Assembly: GCA_965224045.1 (NCBI GenBank)
Contig: CBDCYD010000015.1
Coordinates: 1-64,000, forward strand
Source of the DNA: Tectiglobus sp965224045
GTDB lineage: Bacteria; Pseudomonadota; Alphaproteobacteria; Rhizobiales; Hyphomicrobiaceae
Direction: 5' to 3'
Length of the DNA stretch: 64,000 nt
The position numbers were made by a program, and so were the translations under genes. Below the pieces are notes generated by a model. It was not told the DNA's origin, did not search any database, and saw nothing but the letters and a program-made list of their open reading frames with translations. Positions 8,133-17,797 of the stretch are shown here, piece by piece (position 1 is the stretch's first letter; every line of letters starts with the position of its first letter).

Positions 8133-9830
8133 CTAAGACTTAGTCTCAATCACGTTCATGAGAACCTTGACAATCGGTCGCTTGCCCCAGGCGCGGTCGA
8201 CAGCCGCGCGCACGGAACGACGGATGGCATCACGTACCATTTCCGTGTCGCGGCGACGCCGCGCCGGAATGCTGTCCAACGTACCGTCGACGGCATCGAG
8301 AACGATGTCCTCCATCAACTCGCCGTCGCCGTCTTCGTCCGGGATGCCATCGAGGGCGACATCGATATCGCCGAGAACACGGCCTTGCGGCGTAATCGCC
8401 AGGGCGACGGCGACCAGGCCGACCACGGACAGCTTGCGACGCTCGCGCACAGGGCCTTCGCCTTCGGCAACAATCAGCCGGCCGTCGCGGTAGTAGCGGC
8501 CGACCGGGAGGTCATCAATGATTTTGGGGGCACCGGGTGCAAGGCGCAGCAACTGGCCGTTGACGATCGCGGGCGTGTGAGGGATGCCGGCCAGCCGGGC
8601 GATGCGAGCGTTTTCCTGCAGGTGGCGCATCTCACCGTGCATCGGCACCATGATATCCGGTTTCAACCAATCAAACATGCGCTCGAGTTCGTCGCGCCGT
8701 GGGTGGCCGGTGACATGAACCAGGCCGTCGGCGTCAGTGATGACCTTGCAGCCGCGACCGGCCAAGCGGTTCTGAATTGCGAGAATGGACTTTTCGTTGC
8801 CGGGTATCGTCCGCGACGAATAGATGACCGCGTCATTGGTCCCCAGTTCGATGTCGCGGTGCTCGCCGGATGCGACGCGGGCGAGTGCGGCGCGGGGCTC
8901 GCCCTGACTGCCAGTGAGCAGGCCCAGAACTTCAGCCGGAGCCAAATAGCGGCAATGCTCCTGGTCGAGATAGGAAAAGTCCTCGGGCAGGTAGCCGGCG
9001 TCAATCGCCACGCGAATGACGCGATGCAGCGCACGCCCGGCAATAACCAACTGACGCCCGGTCTTTTCGGCGGCATCGGCGATCGCCTTAATGCGTGCGA
9101 CGTTGGAGGAAAACGTGGTCACGGCGACGCGACCGGTTTGGCCGGCGATAACGTCGACCAATGAGGCTGCAACATCGGTTTCAGAGGGTGATGTGCCGTC
9201 GCGAAACGCGTTGGTTGAATCACAGACGAGCACGTCGACGCCGGCGCGGCCCAGCTCCGCGATACGCTTCTCATCCGTCGGATCACCAATATAGGGTTCG
9301 GGATCGAGCTTCCAGTCCGCCGAATGGAATATTGTGGCAAGCGGGGTGCGGATGACCAACCCGGATGTTTCCGGTATCGAATGCGACATCGCCACGAACT
9401 CGAGATCGAATGGCCCAACCTCGAACCGGCCCTTGGTCGGAATTTCGTGAATGGGCGGGCGTTGCGCACCACCGAACTCAGCCAGTTTCGCACGCAGCAT
9501 GCCAGCTGTGAACGGAGTCATGTACAGCGGTGCACCAAGCTGCGGCCACAGCTCGGTGACGGCGCCGACATGGTCCTCGTGCGCATGCGTGATGACAATG
9601 CCCGCAAGGGCCCGGCCTTCGGCAGCGATAAAACGCAAGTCGGGCAGCACAACATCAACGCCGGGCTCGTCCTCGCCTGGGAAGGTCAGGCCGAGATCAA
9701 CCATCAACCATTGGCGATCTTCCGGCGGACCAACGCCGTAGAGATAGACGTTCATGCCGATCTCGCCGAGCCCCCCTAAAGCGGCAAAGACGAGTTCATC
9801 GGTTTCATCGGCGGAATGTTGGGCGCTCAA
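8133..9830 (-). CDS. rnj: Ribonuclease J
   Basis: A metallo-beta-lactamase/beta-CASP ribonuclease for RNA processing and decay, 565 residues. The zinc motif HAHEDH lies at 82-87. Later metal and beta-CASP motifs are visible (FVAMSHSIPE, IFHSADWK, VTTFSSN, VHVTGHPRRDEL, VPMHGEMRH). It starts within the last bases of birA (four-base overlap), so the two are translationally coupled. Confidence 0.94.
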   Translation of the reverse strand: MSAQHSADETDELVFAALGGLGEIGMNVYLYGVGPPEDRQWLMVDLGLTFPGEDEPGVDVVLPDLRFIAAEGRALAGIVITHAHEDHVGAVTELWPQLGAPLYMTPFTAGMLRAKLAEFGGAQRPPIHEIPTKGRFEVGPFDLEFVAMSHSIPETSGLVIRTPLATIFHSADWKLDPEPYIGDPTDEKRIAELGRAGVDVLVCDSTNAFRDGTSPSETDVAASLVDVIAGQTGRVAVTTFSSNVARIKAIADAAEKTGRQLVIAGRALHRVIRVAIDAGYLPEDFSYLDQEHCRYLAPAEVLGLLTGSQGEPRAALARVASGEHRDIELGTNDAVIYSSRTIPGNEKSILAIQNRLAGRGCKVITDADGLVHVTGHPRRDELERMFDWLKPDIMVPMHGEMRHLQENARIARLAGIPHTPAIVNGQLLRLAPGAPKIIDDLPVGRYYRDGRLIVAEGEGPVRERRKLSVVGLVAVALAITPQGRVLGDIDVALDGIPDEDGDGELMEDIVLDAVDGTLDSIPARRRRDTEMVRDAIRRSVRAAVDRAWGKRPIVKVLMNVIETKS

Positions 9831-10603
9831 TTGTCGTTCTTTTCCCTATCGACAGGAGCTGTTGCGCTCCCCCCTAACGCAACGTCCCCGAAATGAAAGC
9901 GCTGGACCGTACCGTCTGTTGCGGCGAGGAGCAACGCTCCGTCCTCGGCAAGGCCGTGAAACGCGCCGGTGGCCTCATCACCCGAGGCATTGACCACGAG
10001 CGACGCGCCAATCGGATGAGCGCGATCAAGCCAGGCGTCGCGGATCACAGCAAACCCCTCGCACCGTCGCCAACGGCCGAGCCAAAGCTGCAGTTCGCGA
10101 TCAAGATGGGCCAGGAACGCGGCCGGGGTTGGGCACGCGCCGTGGTCCGCCAGAGCCGTGACGTCTCGCCCATCCACAGGTGGGCGAACGGCAATGTTCA
10201 ATCCGCAGCCAATCATTGCGACGGCTTCGCAACCGACGACGGAGGACTCCACCAGGATGCCACCGACCTTGGCACCTTCGATCAAGACATCGTTCGGCCA
10301 TTTGAGACTGCAGTGCGCGATTTCCGCAGCCGAGGCAAGATGGTGCGCGATCGTATCGTGGGCGGCAAGCGAGACCACGAACGACAACTGATGCAGGTGT
10401 TCCAGCGGACAGCCCGGCGTGAACACGTACGTGGCCGAAAAATTGCCGGGCGGGGATGACCAAACCCGACCGGAACGGCCGCGGCCCGTCAGCTGCCGGT
10501 CGGCACGGATCCACAACGGGCCACGCTCGCCGGCTGCAACGCGGCGTTGCGCCTCCGAGTTCGTCGAGTCGATCGTTGCAAATTCAACGACGGGAGTGAT
10601 CAC
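9827..10603 (-). CDS. birA: Biotin--[acetyl-CoA-carboxylase] ligase
   Basis: It joins biotin to carboxylase carrier domains through biotinyl-AMP. The 258-residue protein has only the catalytic and C-terminal domains. The ATP/biotin loop GRGRSGRVW is at 40-48 and KWPNDV, with the catalytic lysine, at 101-106, followed by GGILVES and GCGLNIAV. There is no N-terminal helix-turn-helix, so it should not be a repressor like the E. coli protein. It lies about 100 bases after nuoN, its usual place in this class. Confidence 0.94.
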   Translation of the reverse strand: MITPVVEFATIDSTNSEAQRRVAAGERGPLWIRADRQLTGRGRSGRVWSSPPGNFSATYVFTPGCPLEHLHQLSFVVSLAAHDTIAHHLASAAEIAHCSLKWPNDVLIEGAKVGGILVESSVVGCEAVAMIGCGLNIAVRPPVDGRDVTALADHGACPTPAAFLAHLDRELQLWLGRWRRCEGFAVIRDAWLDRAHPIGASLVVNASGDEATGAFHGLAEDGALLLAATDGTVQRFHFGDVALGGSATAPVDREKNDN

Positions 10604-10704
10604 GTGGTGTTCCTTGGCCAGCGGTCCAAAACGCTGCGGGCTCTAGAAATGCGCCGGTCATGCGAACGAACGGCCGCCGATAAATCCGACTGATTACTTC
10701 CCGG

Positions 10705-12156
10705 TCAGAACCGAAACGTCTGGGCCGCCGCCAGCGCGGCGTCAACGAAAGGCCCAAGTACGATCACGCCGAGTACCATCAGGGCTGCCGAGGTCGCGAT
10801 AACCGCGGCCTGCGCCAGCCGGACCGGCTGAAACGGGTCGCGCGCGTCGTCGAAGAACATGATCTTGACGATGCGCAGGTAATAGTAGGCGCCGACGACG
10901 CTCGCCAGAACGCCGATGACGGCCAGCGGATAGAGGCCTGCTTCGACCGCAGCCAGAAAAACGTAGTACTTGGCGAAGAAACCGACCAGTGGCGGGATTC
11001 CTGCGAGCGAGAACATCAGAATCATGAGGCCCATCGCCAACGGCAGGTTGGTTCTGGCCAAGCCCGCCAACTCCTCGATCTCTTCGACCGACTGGTCGTT
11101 GCGGCGCATCGACAGGATGCACGCGAAGGTGCCGAGGGTCATGACCACATAGATGGCCATGTAGACGAGCACGCCCTGGGTGCCTTCGACGGAATTCGCA
11201 GCCAGGCCGACGAGTGCAAAGCCAATGTTGGCGATCGAGGAATAGGCCATCAGACGCTTGATGTTCGATTGGCCAATGGCCGCAAAGGCACCAAGTGCCA
11301 TCGAAGCGATTGCCACGAACGTAATGATCTGCTGCCACTGTGCGGCAATGCCTGGAAATGCTCCGAGCACCACGCGCACGAGAAGCGCCATGGCGGCAAT
11401 CTTCGGCGCCGTCGCGAAGAACGCGGTAACCGGCGTTGCCGAGCCTTCATAAACATCCGGCGTCCACATATGGAACGGCACGGCAGAGACCTTGAAAGCA
11501 AGGCCGACCATCAGGAACACGAGACCGAAGATCAACCACAGATTGGACGGTGCATCCGCTTCACCGGCGGCTTTGGCAATCACCTGGAAGTCCGTCGAGC
11601 CGGCAAATCCATAGAGCAATGACGATCCGTAGAGCAGCATGCCGGACGACAGCGCACCAAGCACGAAATACTTGAGGCCCGCCTCGCTGGAGCGCAGCGA
11701 GTCGCGGCGGTAGGCGGCGACAATGTAAAGGGCAAGGCTCTGCAATTCGAGGCCGACGTAGAGTGCGATGAGGTCACCGGCCGAGATCATCACCATCATG
11801 CCCGCCGTCGCAAGCAGGACCAGAACCGGGTATTCGAATTTCATGATGCCGTGATCACGGAAGTCATCGAACGCGAGCAGCAGCGCGACGCCAGCGCCGC
11901 CAAGCGCAAGCACCTTCATGAAGCGTGCGAACGGATCGTCGATGAATGCGCCTTCAAACAGCGTTTGGGTGGCGCTCGAATAATACAGCATCGCAAAACC
12001 GGCGGCGATGATCACCAGGATGGCAAGCCAACCGACGCGGACAGCTTCCGACTGGGTTTCAGGTCGAAACGCGCCGTACATCAACAGCACCATGGCGCCG
12101 ACGACCAGGATCAACTCCGGAAGCAGCGGGGCATAAATGGTGAGACTTTCAGGCAT
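10705..12156 (-). CDS. nuoN: NADH-quinone oxidoreductase subunit N
   Basis: An antiporter-like proton-pumping membrane subunit of complex I, 483 residues with about 14 helices. The Proton_antipo_M core is clear: YVGLELQSLALY has the conserved glutamate of helix 5, and KVSAVPFHMWTPDVYEGS has the lysine. It is the last gene of the nuo run, 52 bases after nuoM. Confidence 0.96.
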   Translation of the reverse strand: MPESLTIYAPLLPELILVVGAMVLLMYGAFRPETQSEAVRVGWLAILVIIAAGFAMLYYSSATQTLFEGAFIDDPFARFMKVLALGGAGVALLLAFDDFRDHGIMKFEYPVLVLLATAGMMVMISAGDLIALYVGLELQSLALYIVAAYRRDSLRSSEAGLKYFVLGALSSGMLLYGSSLLYGFAGSTDFQVIAKAAGEADAPSNLWLIFGLVFLMVGLAFKVSAVPFHMWTPDVYEGSATPVTAFFATAPKIAAMALLVRVVLGAFPGIAAQWQQIITFVAIASMALGAFAAIGQSNIKRLMAYSSIANIGFALVGLAANSVEGTQGVLVYMAIYVVMTLGTFACILSMRRNDQSVEEIEELAGLARTNLPLAMGLMILMFSLAGIPPLVGFFAKYYVFLAAVEAGLYPLAVIGVLASVVGAYYYLRIVKIMFFDDARDPFQPVRLAQAAVIATSAALMVLGVIVLGPFVDAALAAAQTFRF

Positions 12157-12208
12157 CGCAGCGGGCCTTATGGTTTTGCAGGCGTGTCGTTTCGATCGCC
12201 GGCCATCG

Positions 12209-13735
12209 TTACTGGGTAATCATTGCCGTCGTCGTTCGAATGGCGGCCTCGTAGTTGGCGACCAGGTTCTTCACGGATACGGCGGTTACATCGAGGATCG
12301 GTGCCGGGTAGAAGCCGAACAGAATCGTCAGGATCACCAAAGGAGCCAGGACCGCGATTTCGCGCGGGGTCATGTCCTGGATCGACATAAGCTTCGGCTT
12401 GTCGAGCTCACCGAAGATCACGCGGCGGTAGAGATAGAGCGCGTAGGCAGCCGAGAGGACAACGCCGGTCGTCGCCAGGAAGGCAACCCACGTGTTGGCC
12501 TTGAACGTGCCGAGCAGCGTCAGGAATTCACCGACGAAGCCGGACGTGCCGGGCAGGCCGACATTGGCCATGGTAAAGACCATGAAACAGAAGGCATAGA
12601 TCGGCATGCGGTTGGCAAGCCCGCCGTAGGCTGCGATTTCGCGCGTGTGCATGCGGTCGTAGACGATACCGACGCACAGGAAGAGCGCGGCGGAAACGAG
12701 GCCGTGACTCAGCATCTGGAAGATCGCGCCGTCGACACCCTGGGTGTTGCCGGCAAAGATGCCCATCGTCACAAAACCCATGTGGGCGACGGAGGAATAG
12801 GCGATGAGCTTCTTGACATCTTCCTGCGCGAGCGCGACCAGGGAGGTGTAGATGATGGCGATCACGGAAAGCGCAAAAACCAGAGGCGCCAAGTCCAGTG
12901 AGGCCAGCGGAAACATCGGGATCGAAAATCGCAGGAAGCCATAACCGCCCATTTTCAAGAGAATACCGGCGAGAATGACGGATCCTGCCGTCGGTGCTTC
13001 AACGTGTGCGTCCGGCAGCCAGGTGTGGACCGGCCACATCGGCATCTTGACGGCGAAAGAGGCGAAGAACGCCAGCCACAGCCACCATTGCACATCCGCC
13101 GGGAACAGCTTCGGGTTGTTTGCGACTTCCTCGATGATCTTCGGAATGTCCGTCGTTCCGACGTTCCAGAAGATGTACATCATGGCAAGCAGCATCAGCA
13201 CCGAGCCGAGCAGCGTGTAGAGGAAGAACTTGTAGCTGGCGTAGACCCGACGGGCACCGCCCCACACGCCGATGATCAAGAACATCGGGATGAGGCCTGC
13301 CTCGAAGAACAGGTAGAAGAGGACCAGGTCAAGCGCGCAGAAGACGCCGATCATCAGCGTTTCGAGCACCAGAAACGCGATCATGTACTCGGTCACACGC
13401 TCCTTGACCGATTCCCAGCTCGCCAGAATGCAAAGCGGCATCAGGAATGTCGTCAGGATCACGAACAGCATCGAAATGCCGTCGACACCCATCTTGTACT
13501 TGAATGCGCCGAACCAGGCGTATTCCTCGACGAACTGAAAGGCCGCGGTGGAGGTGTCGAAGTTGATCCAGATGACCGTCGAAAGCCCGAACACGATGGT
13601 GGTGACGAACAGAGCGATCCAACGGGCGTTGCGCCGGCCGCTTTCGTCGTCCGGCAGGAAACAAGTAAAGATCACGCCGACCAGAGGCAGAAACGTAATT
13701 AGAGACAGGATCGGCGGATTGTTGAAATCGATCAT
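12209..13735 (-). CDS. nuoM: NADH-quinone oxidoreductase subunit M
   Basis: A proton-pumping membrane subunit of complex I, 508 residues. Markers are the helix-5 glutamate in YLFFEAGLIPMFLIIG, AVKMPMWPVHTWLPDAHVEA and the KKLIAYSSVAHMGF segment. It overlaps the nuoL stop by four bases (ATGA), so translation is coupled. Confidence 0.97.
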   Translation of the reverse strand: MIDFNNPPILSLITFLPLVGVIFTCFLPDDESGRRNARWIALFVTTIVFGLSTVIWINFDTSTAAFQFVEEYAWFGAFKYKMGVDGISMLFVILTTFLMPLCILASWESVKERVTEYMIAFLVLETLMIGVFCALDLVLFYLFFEAGLIPMFLIIGVWGGARRVYASYKFFLYTLLGSVLMLLAMMYIFWNVGTTDIPKIIEEVANNPKLFPADVQWWLWLAFFASFAVKMPMWPVHTWLPDAHVEAPTAGSVILAGILLKMGGYGFLRFSIPMFPLASLDLAPLVFALSVIAIIYTSLVALAQEDVKKLIAYSSVAHMGFVTMGIFAGNTQGVDGAIFQMLSHGLVSAALFLCVGIVYDRMHTREIAAYGGLANRMPIYAFCFMVFTMANVGLPGTSGFVGEFLTLLGTFKANTWVAFLATTGVVLSAAYALYLYRRVIFGELDKPKLMSIQDMTPREIAVLAPLVILTILFGFYPAPILDVTAVSVKNLVANYEAAIRTTTAMITQ

Positions 13736-15693
13736 CGCGTGAAGCCCCCGCCCTGGAACATGAAGTAGGTAATGATCAGGGCGACGCCGATCATCATCAC
13801 GAACGCGTAATGATAGACGAAACCGGTTTGCAGCTTGACGACGCGGCCGGTCACGTCGAGAACGCGGGCCGCGACCCCGTTGGGGCCGATGCCGTCGATG
13901 ATCGCGCCGTCGCCGCCCTTCCAGAGCACGCGCCCGAGCCAGCGCGCCGGCTTTACGAACAGCCAGTCATAGAGTTCGTCGAAGTACCATTTGTTCAGCA
14001 GGAACAGGTAAAGCGGCCTAAAGGCCGTGGCGGTGGCGGCCGGCAACCACGGTGCCTGGATGTAGTAGAGCCAGGCGAGCACGAAACCGGCGGCCATCGC
14101 GATGAACGGCGACCAGGCAACGAATTCGATTTTCGCTGCCTCGTGCATTTCGTGCACGATATGGTTGCTGGCACCCTCGAAGATCGCCTTGTTCCAGAAC
14201 TCCTTGTAGTGGTGGCCGATGAAATACTCCTTGAAGGCGTAGCCGGATGCTATTGCGCCGAGGGCCAGTACGAAAAGCGGCACGAGCATGACGTACGGGC
14301 TTTCGTGAGCATGGCGGAAGGTTTCCGGCTCGGCCCGGGTCTTGCCATGGAATGTCATGAACATCAGCCGCCACGAGTAGAACGAAGTCATGAATGCCGC
14401 GAATACCAACGTCCAGAAAACGTAGTCGTAAGGCGTGTGGCCGGCGTAGGCTGCCTCGATGATGGCATCCTTGGAATGGAAGCCTGCAAAGCCAACGAGA
14501 TGGGGAATGCCGACGCCCGTCAGCGACAGCGTGCCGATCAGCATCATCAACCAGGTCATGCGGATCTTCGGTGCAAGCCCGCCCATGTTGCGCATGTCCT
14601 GTTCATGATGCATGGCGTGGATCACGGAACCTGCGCCTAAGAACAGCAGCGCCTTGAAGAAGGCGTGGGTGAAGAGATGGAAGATCGCAACGCCATATGC
14701 ACTAAGCCCGCACGCAGCAAACATGTAGCCGAGCTGGGAACAGGTCGAGTAGGCGACAACGCGTTTGATGTCGTTTTGCACGAGACCGACGGTGGCCGCA
14801 AAGAACGCCGTCAATGTGCCGACGAACGTGACGACCATCAGCGCCGTGCTTGACAACTCGAAGAGTGGCGACAAGCGGGCGACCATGAAGACACCGGCGG
14901 TGACCATCGTCGCTGCATGGATGAGGGCGGAAACCGGGGTCGGGCCCTCCATCGCGTCAGGCAGCCAGGTGTGCAGCAGGAATTGCGCCGACTTGCCCAT
15001 CGCCCCCATGAACAGGAGCAGGCAGAGGCAGGTCATGATGTCGACCTGATAACCGAGGAACGCCATCGTCTCGCCGGCCTTTTGCGGGGCCGCGGCAAAG
15101 ATCGTGTCCATCTGGATCGAACCGAAGACCGCGAACAGGCCGAAGATGCCTAGGGCGAAACCGAAGTCACCGACGCGGTTGACGATAAAGGCCTTGATTG
15201 CGGCGGCGTTGGCCTCGGGCTTTTTGAACCAGAAGCCAATCAGGAGGTAACTGGCGAGGCCGACGCCCTCCCAGCCGAAAAACATCTGCAGGAGGTTGTC
15301 GCTGGTCACCAGCATCAGCATCGCGAAAGTAAACAGCGAGAGGAAGGCAAAGAAACGGGCACGGCCATCGTCATCGTGCATGTAGCCGATCGAATAAACG
15401 TGTACGAGGCTCGATACCGTGGTCACGACCACCAGCATGACGGCGGTGAGCGTGTCGATCCTCAGGCTCCAGTCGACTTCGAGTTCGCCGGAGGTGATCC
15501 ATTGGGCGACCGGTACCTTGATCGTCTGGTGGTCGAAACCGACGTTCCAAAAGACGATCCAGGACAAGACCGCCGAGATCAATAGGAATACCGTGGTGAT
15601 GACCTCCGCGCCACGATCGGTGATCAGCCGGCCGAGGAAGCCGGCGATCAGCGCGCCGATGAGCGGCAGGAAGACGATGGCCTTGTACATCAT
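13732..15693 (-). CDS. nuoL: NADH-quinone oxidoreductase subunit L
   Basis: The distal proton-pumping subunit of complex I, 653 residues. GWEGVGLASYLLIGFW carries the helix-5 glutamate, and FLLHTWLPDAMEGPTPVSAL and KRVVAYSTCSQLGYM follow. The C-terminus has the extra region expected to form the long amphipathic helix. A second in-frame ATG directly follows the first. Confidence 0.97.
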   Translation of the reverse strand: MMYKAIVFLPLIGALIAGFLGRLITDRGAEVITTVFLLISAVLSWIVFWNVGFDHQTIKVPVAQWITSGELEVDWSLRIDTLTAVMLVVVTTVSSLVHVYSIGYMHDDDGRARFFAFLSLFTFAMLMLVTSDNLLQMFFGWEGVGLASYLLIGFWFKKPEANAAAIKAFIVNRVGDFGFALGIFGLFAVFGSIQMDTIFAAAPQKAGETMAFLGYQVDIMTCLCLLLFMGAMGKSAQFLLHTWLPDAMEGPTPVSALIHAATMVTAGVFMVARLSPLFELSSTALMVVTFVGTLTAFFAATVGLVQNDIKRVVAYSTCSQLGYMFAACGLSAYGVAIFHLFTHAFFKALLFLGAGSVIHAMHHEQDMRNMGGLAPKIRMTWLMMLIGTLSLTGVGIPHLVGFAGFHSKDAIIEAAYAGHTPYDYVFWTLVFAAFMTSFYSWRLMFMTFHGKTRAEPETFRHAHESPYVMLVPLFVLALGAIASGYAFKEYFIGHHYKEFWNKAIFEGASNHIVHEMHEAAKIEFVAWSPFIAMAAGFVLAWLYYIQAPWLPAATATAFRPLYLFLLNKWYFDELYDWLFVKPARWLGRVLWKGGDGAIIDGIGPNGVAARVLDVTGRVVKLQTGFVYHYAFVMMIGVALIITYFMFQGGGFTR

Positions 15694-15715
15694 ATCGATA
15701 ACAACCTGCGGGGCT

Positions 15716-16024
15716 TCAGCCCTTCATCATGTTGATGTCTTCGACCGCGATCGAGCCGCGGTTGCGGAAGTAAACGACGACGATGGCGAGGCCGACTGCC
15801 GCTTCAGCGGCGGCAACGGTCAGCACCATCATCGCAAAGACCTGGCCGACAAGGTCTTTGTGGAACGAGGAAAACGCCACGAGATTTAGGTTGACGGCCA
15901 ACAGCATCAGCTCGATCGACATCAGGATGACGATGACGTTCTTGCGGTTGAGAAAAATGCCGAAGATGCCGATGGTGAACAGCACGGCGGCGACGGTGAG
16001 ATAGTGCCCCAGCCCGATTTCCAT
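15716..16024 (-). CDS. nuoK: NADH-quinone oxidoreductase subunit K
   Basis: A small three-helix subunit of the proton-conducting arm, 102 residues. SIELMLLAVNLNLVAFS and AAAEAAVGLAIVV contain the two conserved membrane glutamates. The ATG at 16024 gives the standard MEIGLGHYLTV start and follows a G-rich stretch. An in-frame start ten codons upstream was not used. Confidence 0.96.
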   Translation of the reverse strand: MEIGLGHYLTVAAVLFTIGIFGIFLNRKNVIVILMSIELMLLAVNLNLVAFSSFHKDLVGQVFAMMVLTVAAAEAAVGLAIVVVYFRNRGSIAVEDINMMKG

Positions 16025-16088
16025 CACACGCGCCCCCAGGGCTGCGTCTTGCACGCAGCAGATTCAAACCGCCCGTTGTGTTCTCGCG

Positions 16089-16736
16089 TCATTCTGCAGC
16101 TCCACCATCGCGTGAAGGGATCATCGACTGGCCAGGCGCAACGTTGACGACCTCAATTGCCGTCTTCGGCGAACGCGCGACCTGGGCCGCAATCGACTGG
16201 CGCTTGACACCTTCCTTGTGGCGCAAGGTCAAGACGATGGCACCGATCATCGCAACCAACAGGATCAAGCCGGCAGCCTGGAAGTAGAAAATGTATTTTG
16301 TGTAGAGGATGCGCCCCAGCGCCTCCGTGTTGGTGAGCGCTTCGCCGGCTGTTGCCAGCGGCGCCGCGGGCGTATCGGTGAGGTTCGGCTGGAACTGATT
16401 GAGGCCAATGACCATGATCAGCTCGGCAAGGACCAGTCCGCCGATCAGGGCTCCGAGCGGCGCATTCTTGATGAAGCCGGCCCGCAATTCGGCAAAGTCA
16501 ACATCCAGCATCATGACGACAAACAGGAACAGGACCGCAACCGCGCCGACGTAGACGATAACCAAGAGCATCGCCAGAAATTCCGCGCCGAGGAGAACAA
16601 AGAGACCGGCTGCGTTGAAGAACGTCAGGATCAAGAACAACACCGCGTGCACCGGGTTGCGTGCCACGATCACCATCGAGGCAGACAAAACCGCAATTAT
16701 TGAAAAGACGTAGAAGAAGAATGCCGTCAGCCCCAT
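16089..16736 (-). CDS. nuoJ: NADH-quinone oxidoreductase subunit J
   Basis: A membrane-arm subunit of 215 residues with five helices. The family core VIVYVGAVAVLFLFVVMML, with the flexible helix-3 region, is intact. The reading frame runs 57 codons further upstream, but that part overlaps the neighbouring small gene. The ATG at 16736 (MGLTAFFFYVFS) gives the normal start. Confidence 0.95.
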   Translation of the reverse strand: MGLTAFFFYVFSIIAVLSASMVIVARNPVHAVLFLILTFFNAAGLFVLLGAEFLAMLLVIVYVGAVAVLFLFVVMMLDVDFAELRAGFIKNAPLGALIGGLVLAELIMVIGLNQFQPNLTDTPAAPLATAGEALTNTEALGRILYTKYIFYFQAAGLILLVAMIGAIVLTLRHKEGVKRQSIAAQVARSPKTAIEVVNVAPGQSMIPSRDGGAAE

Positions 16737-16740
16737 TGCC

Positions 16741-17103
16741 CTAGTCCGTCCTTTCACCTGCACCTGCGGCCCGTCTGGCTTTTTCCCGATCGACGGCGGC
16801 GCAGTGTCGGTCCCATAGTCGACGCATGCGTGCCTTCTGAAGCGGCCAGAGGCCCAACGCGGCAGCTGCGAGCAGGAGCAGCACGCCAAGTTGCGTGACC
16901 CCCTCATTGATAAACTCGCGCACGGCTAAACCGATTACGAGAACCGCTCCGATCACACACAAGACCTGCGCCCATGCCCGCTCGTATTCAAGGCTGCGCT
17001 GATCCCTCGCGATCTCGCCGTATCGATCCAGCTCGTCATCCGTCAATGCCGACAGAAGAGCAAGCCAACCATCAGCCTCACCTGTATTTTGCGTCGAGAC
17101 CAA
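16741..17103 (-). CDS. Small two-helix membrane protein inserted between nuoI and nuoJ
   Basis: Not recognised. It encodes about 120 residues: a soluble acidic N-terminus (LTDDELDRYGEIARDQRSLE), two membrane helices (AWAQVLCVIGAVLVIGLAV and VTQLGVLLLLAAAALGL) and a basic C-terminal tail. No ATG is available. The start given is a TTG at 17103 that overlaps the end of nuoI; a GTG at 17136 is also possible. It stops four bases before nuoJ, so it is probably cotranscribed. It could be an accessory or assembly factor, but nothing in the sequence shows this. Confidence 0.6.
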   Translation of the reverse strand: MVSTQNTGEADGWLALLSALTDDELDRYGEIARDQRSLEYERAWAQVLCVIGAVLVIGLAVREFINEGVTQLGVLLLLAAAALGLWPLQKARMRRLWDRHCAAVDREKARRAAGAGERTD

Positions 17104-17566
17104 TGTTCTTTGCGATTTCGCGCTCCCAGCGATCACCGTTCGCAAGGAGGCGTTCCTTATCGTAGAAGAGCTCTTCACGGGTCTCCGTGGCGAACTCGAA
17201 ATTCGGGCCCTCAACGATGGCATCGACCGGACAGGCCTCCTGGCATAGTCCGCAGTAGATGCACTTCGTCATGTCGATATCGTAGCGAGTCGTTCGCCGG
17301 GTGCCGTCGTTGCGCCTCGGGCCGGCCTCGATCGTGATGGCCTGGGCCGGGCAAATCGCCTCGCACAATTTGCAGGCAATGCAACGTTCCTCGCCATTGG
17401 GATAGCGGCGCAGTGCGTGCTCGCCGCGAAAGCGGGGGCTCAACGGCCCCTTTTCAAACGGATAGTTGAGTGTCGCCTTCGGCCGGAAGAAATACTTCAT
17501 GGTCAGAAAGAAGGCTGAGACGAACTCCGTCAGAAACAGCGATTTTACGGCTTGTGCGATGCCCAT
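17078..17566 (-). CDS. nuoI: NADH-quinone oxidoreductase subunit I
   Basis: A peripheral-arm subunit with two [4Fe-4S] clusters (N6a and N6b), 162 residues. Both ferredoxin motifs are complete: CIACKLCEAICP and CIYCGLCQEACP. The N-terminal amphipathic segment anchors it near NuoH. It lies 12 bases after a small membrane ORF rather than directly after nuoH. Confidence 0.97.
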   Translation of the reverse strand: MGIAQAVKSLFLTEFVSAFFLTMKYFFRPKATLNYPFEKGPLSPRFRGEHALRRYPNGEERCIACKLCEAICPAQAITIEAGPRRNDGTRRTTRYDIDMTKCIYCGLCQEACPVDAIVEGPNFEFATETREELFYDKERLLANGDRWEREIAKNIGLDAKYR

Positions 17567-17578
17567 GCTCCCTGCCTC

Positions 17579-17797
17579 CTAACCCTGTGCCTGCAAGAAC
17601 ACCGGTCCCAGGAAAAACCCGACAACCGTGAAGATCAACCAGTCCGCGAGGGCGACGATGCGCATCAAAGCGGCTGTGCGACCAGGATCGCCGGTGGCGC
17701 CTGTCGATTCAATCCGGTTGGCGACGATGCGCAACATCACAAAGCCGATGAAACCAATTGCGAAGCCGAGCATTGCGCCTGTCATTGCCGGGGTCAT
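17579..17797 (-). CDS. Small two-helix membrane protein between nuoH and nuoI
   Basis: Not recognised. It has 72 residues with a helix at about 8-26 (MLGFAIGFIGFVMLRIVA) and a second at about 50-68 (ADWLIFTVVGFFLGPVFL), joined by a polar loop (NRIESTGATGDPGRT). It overlaps the end of nuoH by four bases (ATGA), a tight coupling that argues for a real gene. Confidence 0.65.
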   Translation of the reverse strand: MTPAMTGAMLGFAIGFIGFVMLRIVANRIESTGATGDPGRTAALMRIVALADWLIFTVVGFFLGPVFLQAQG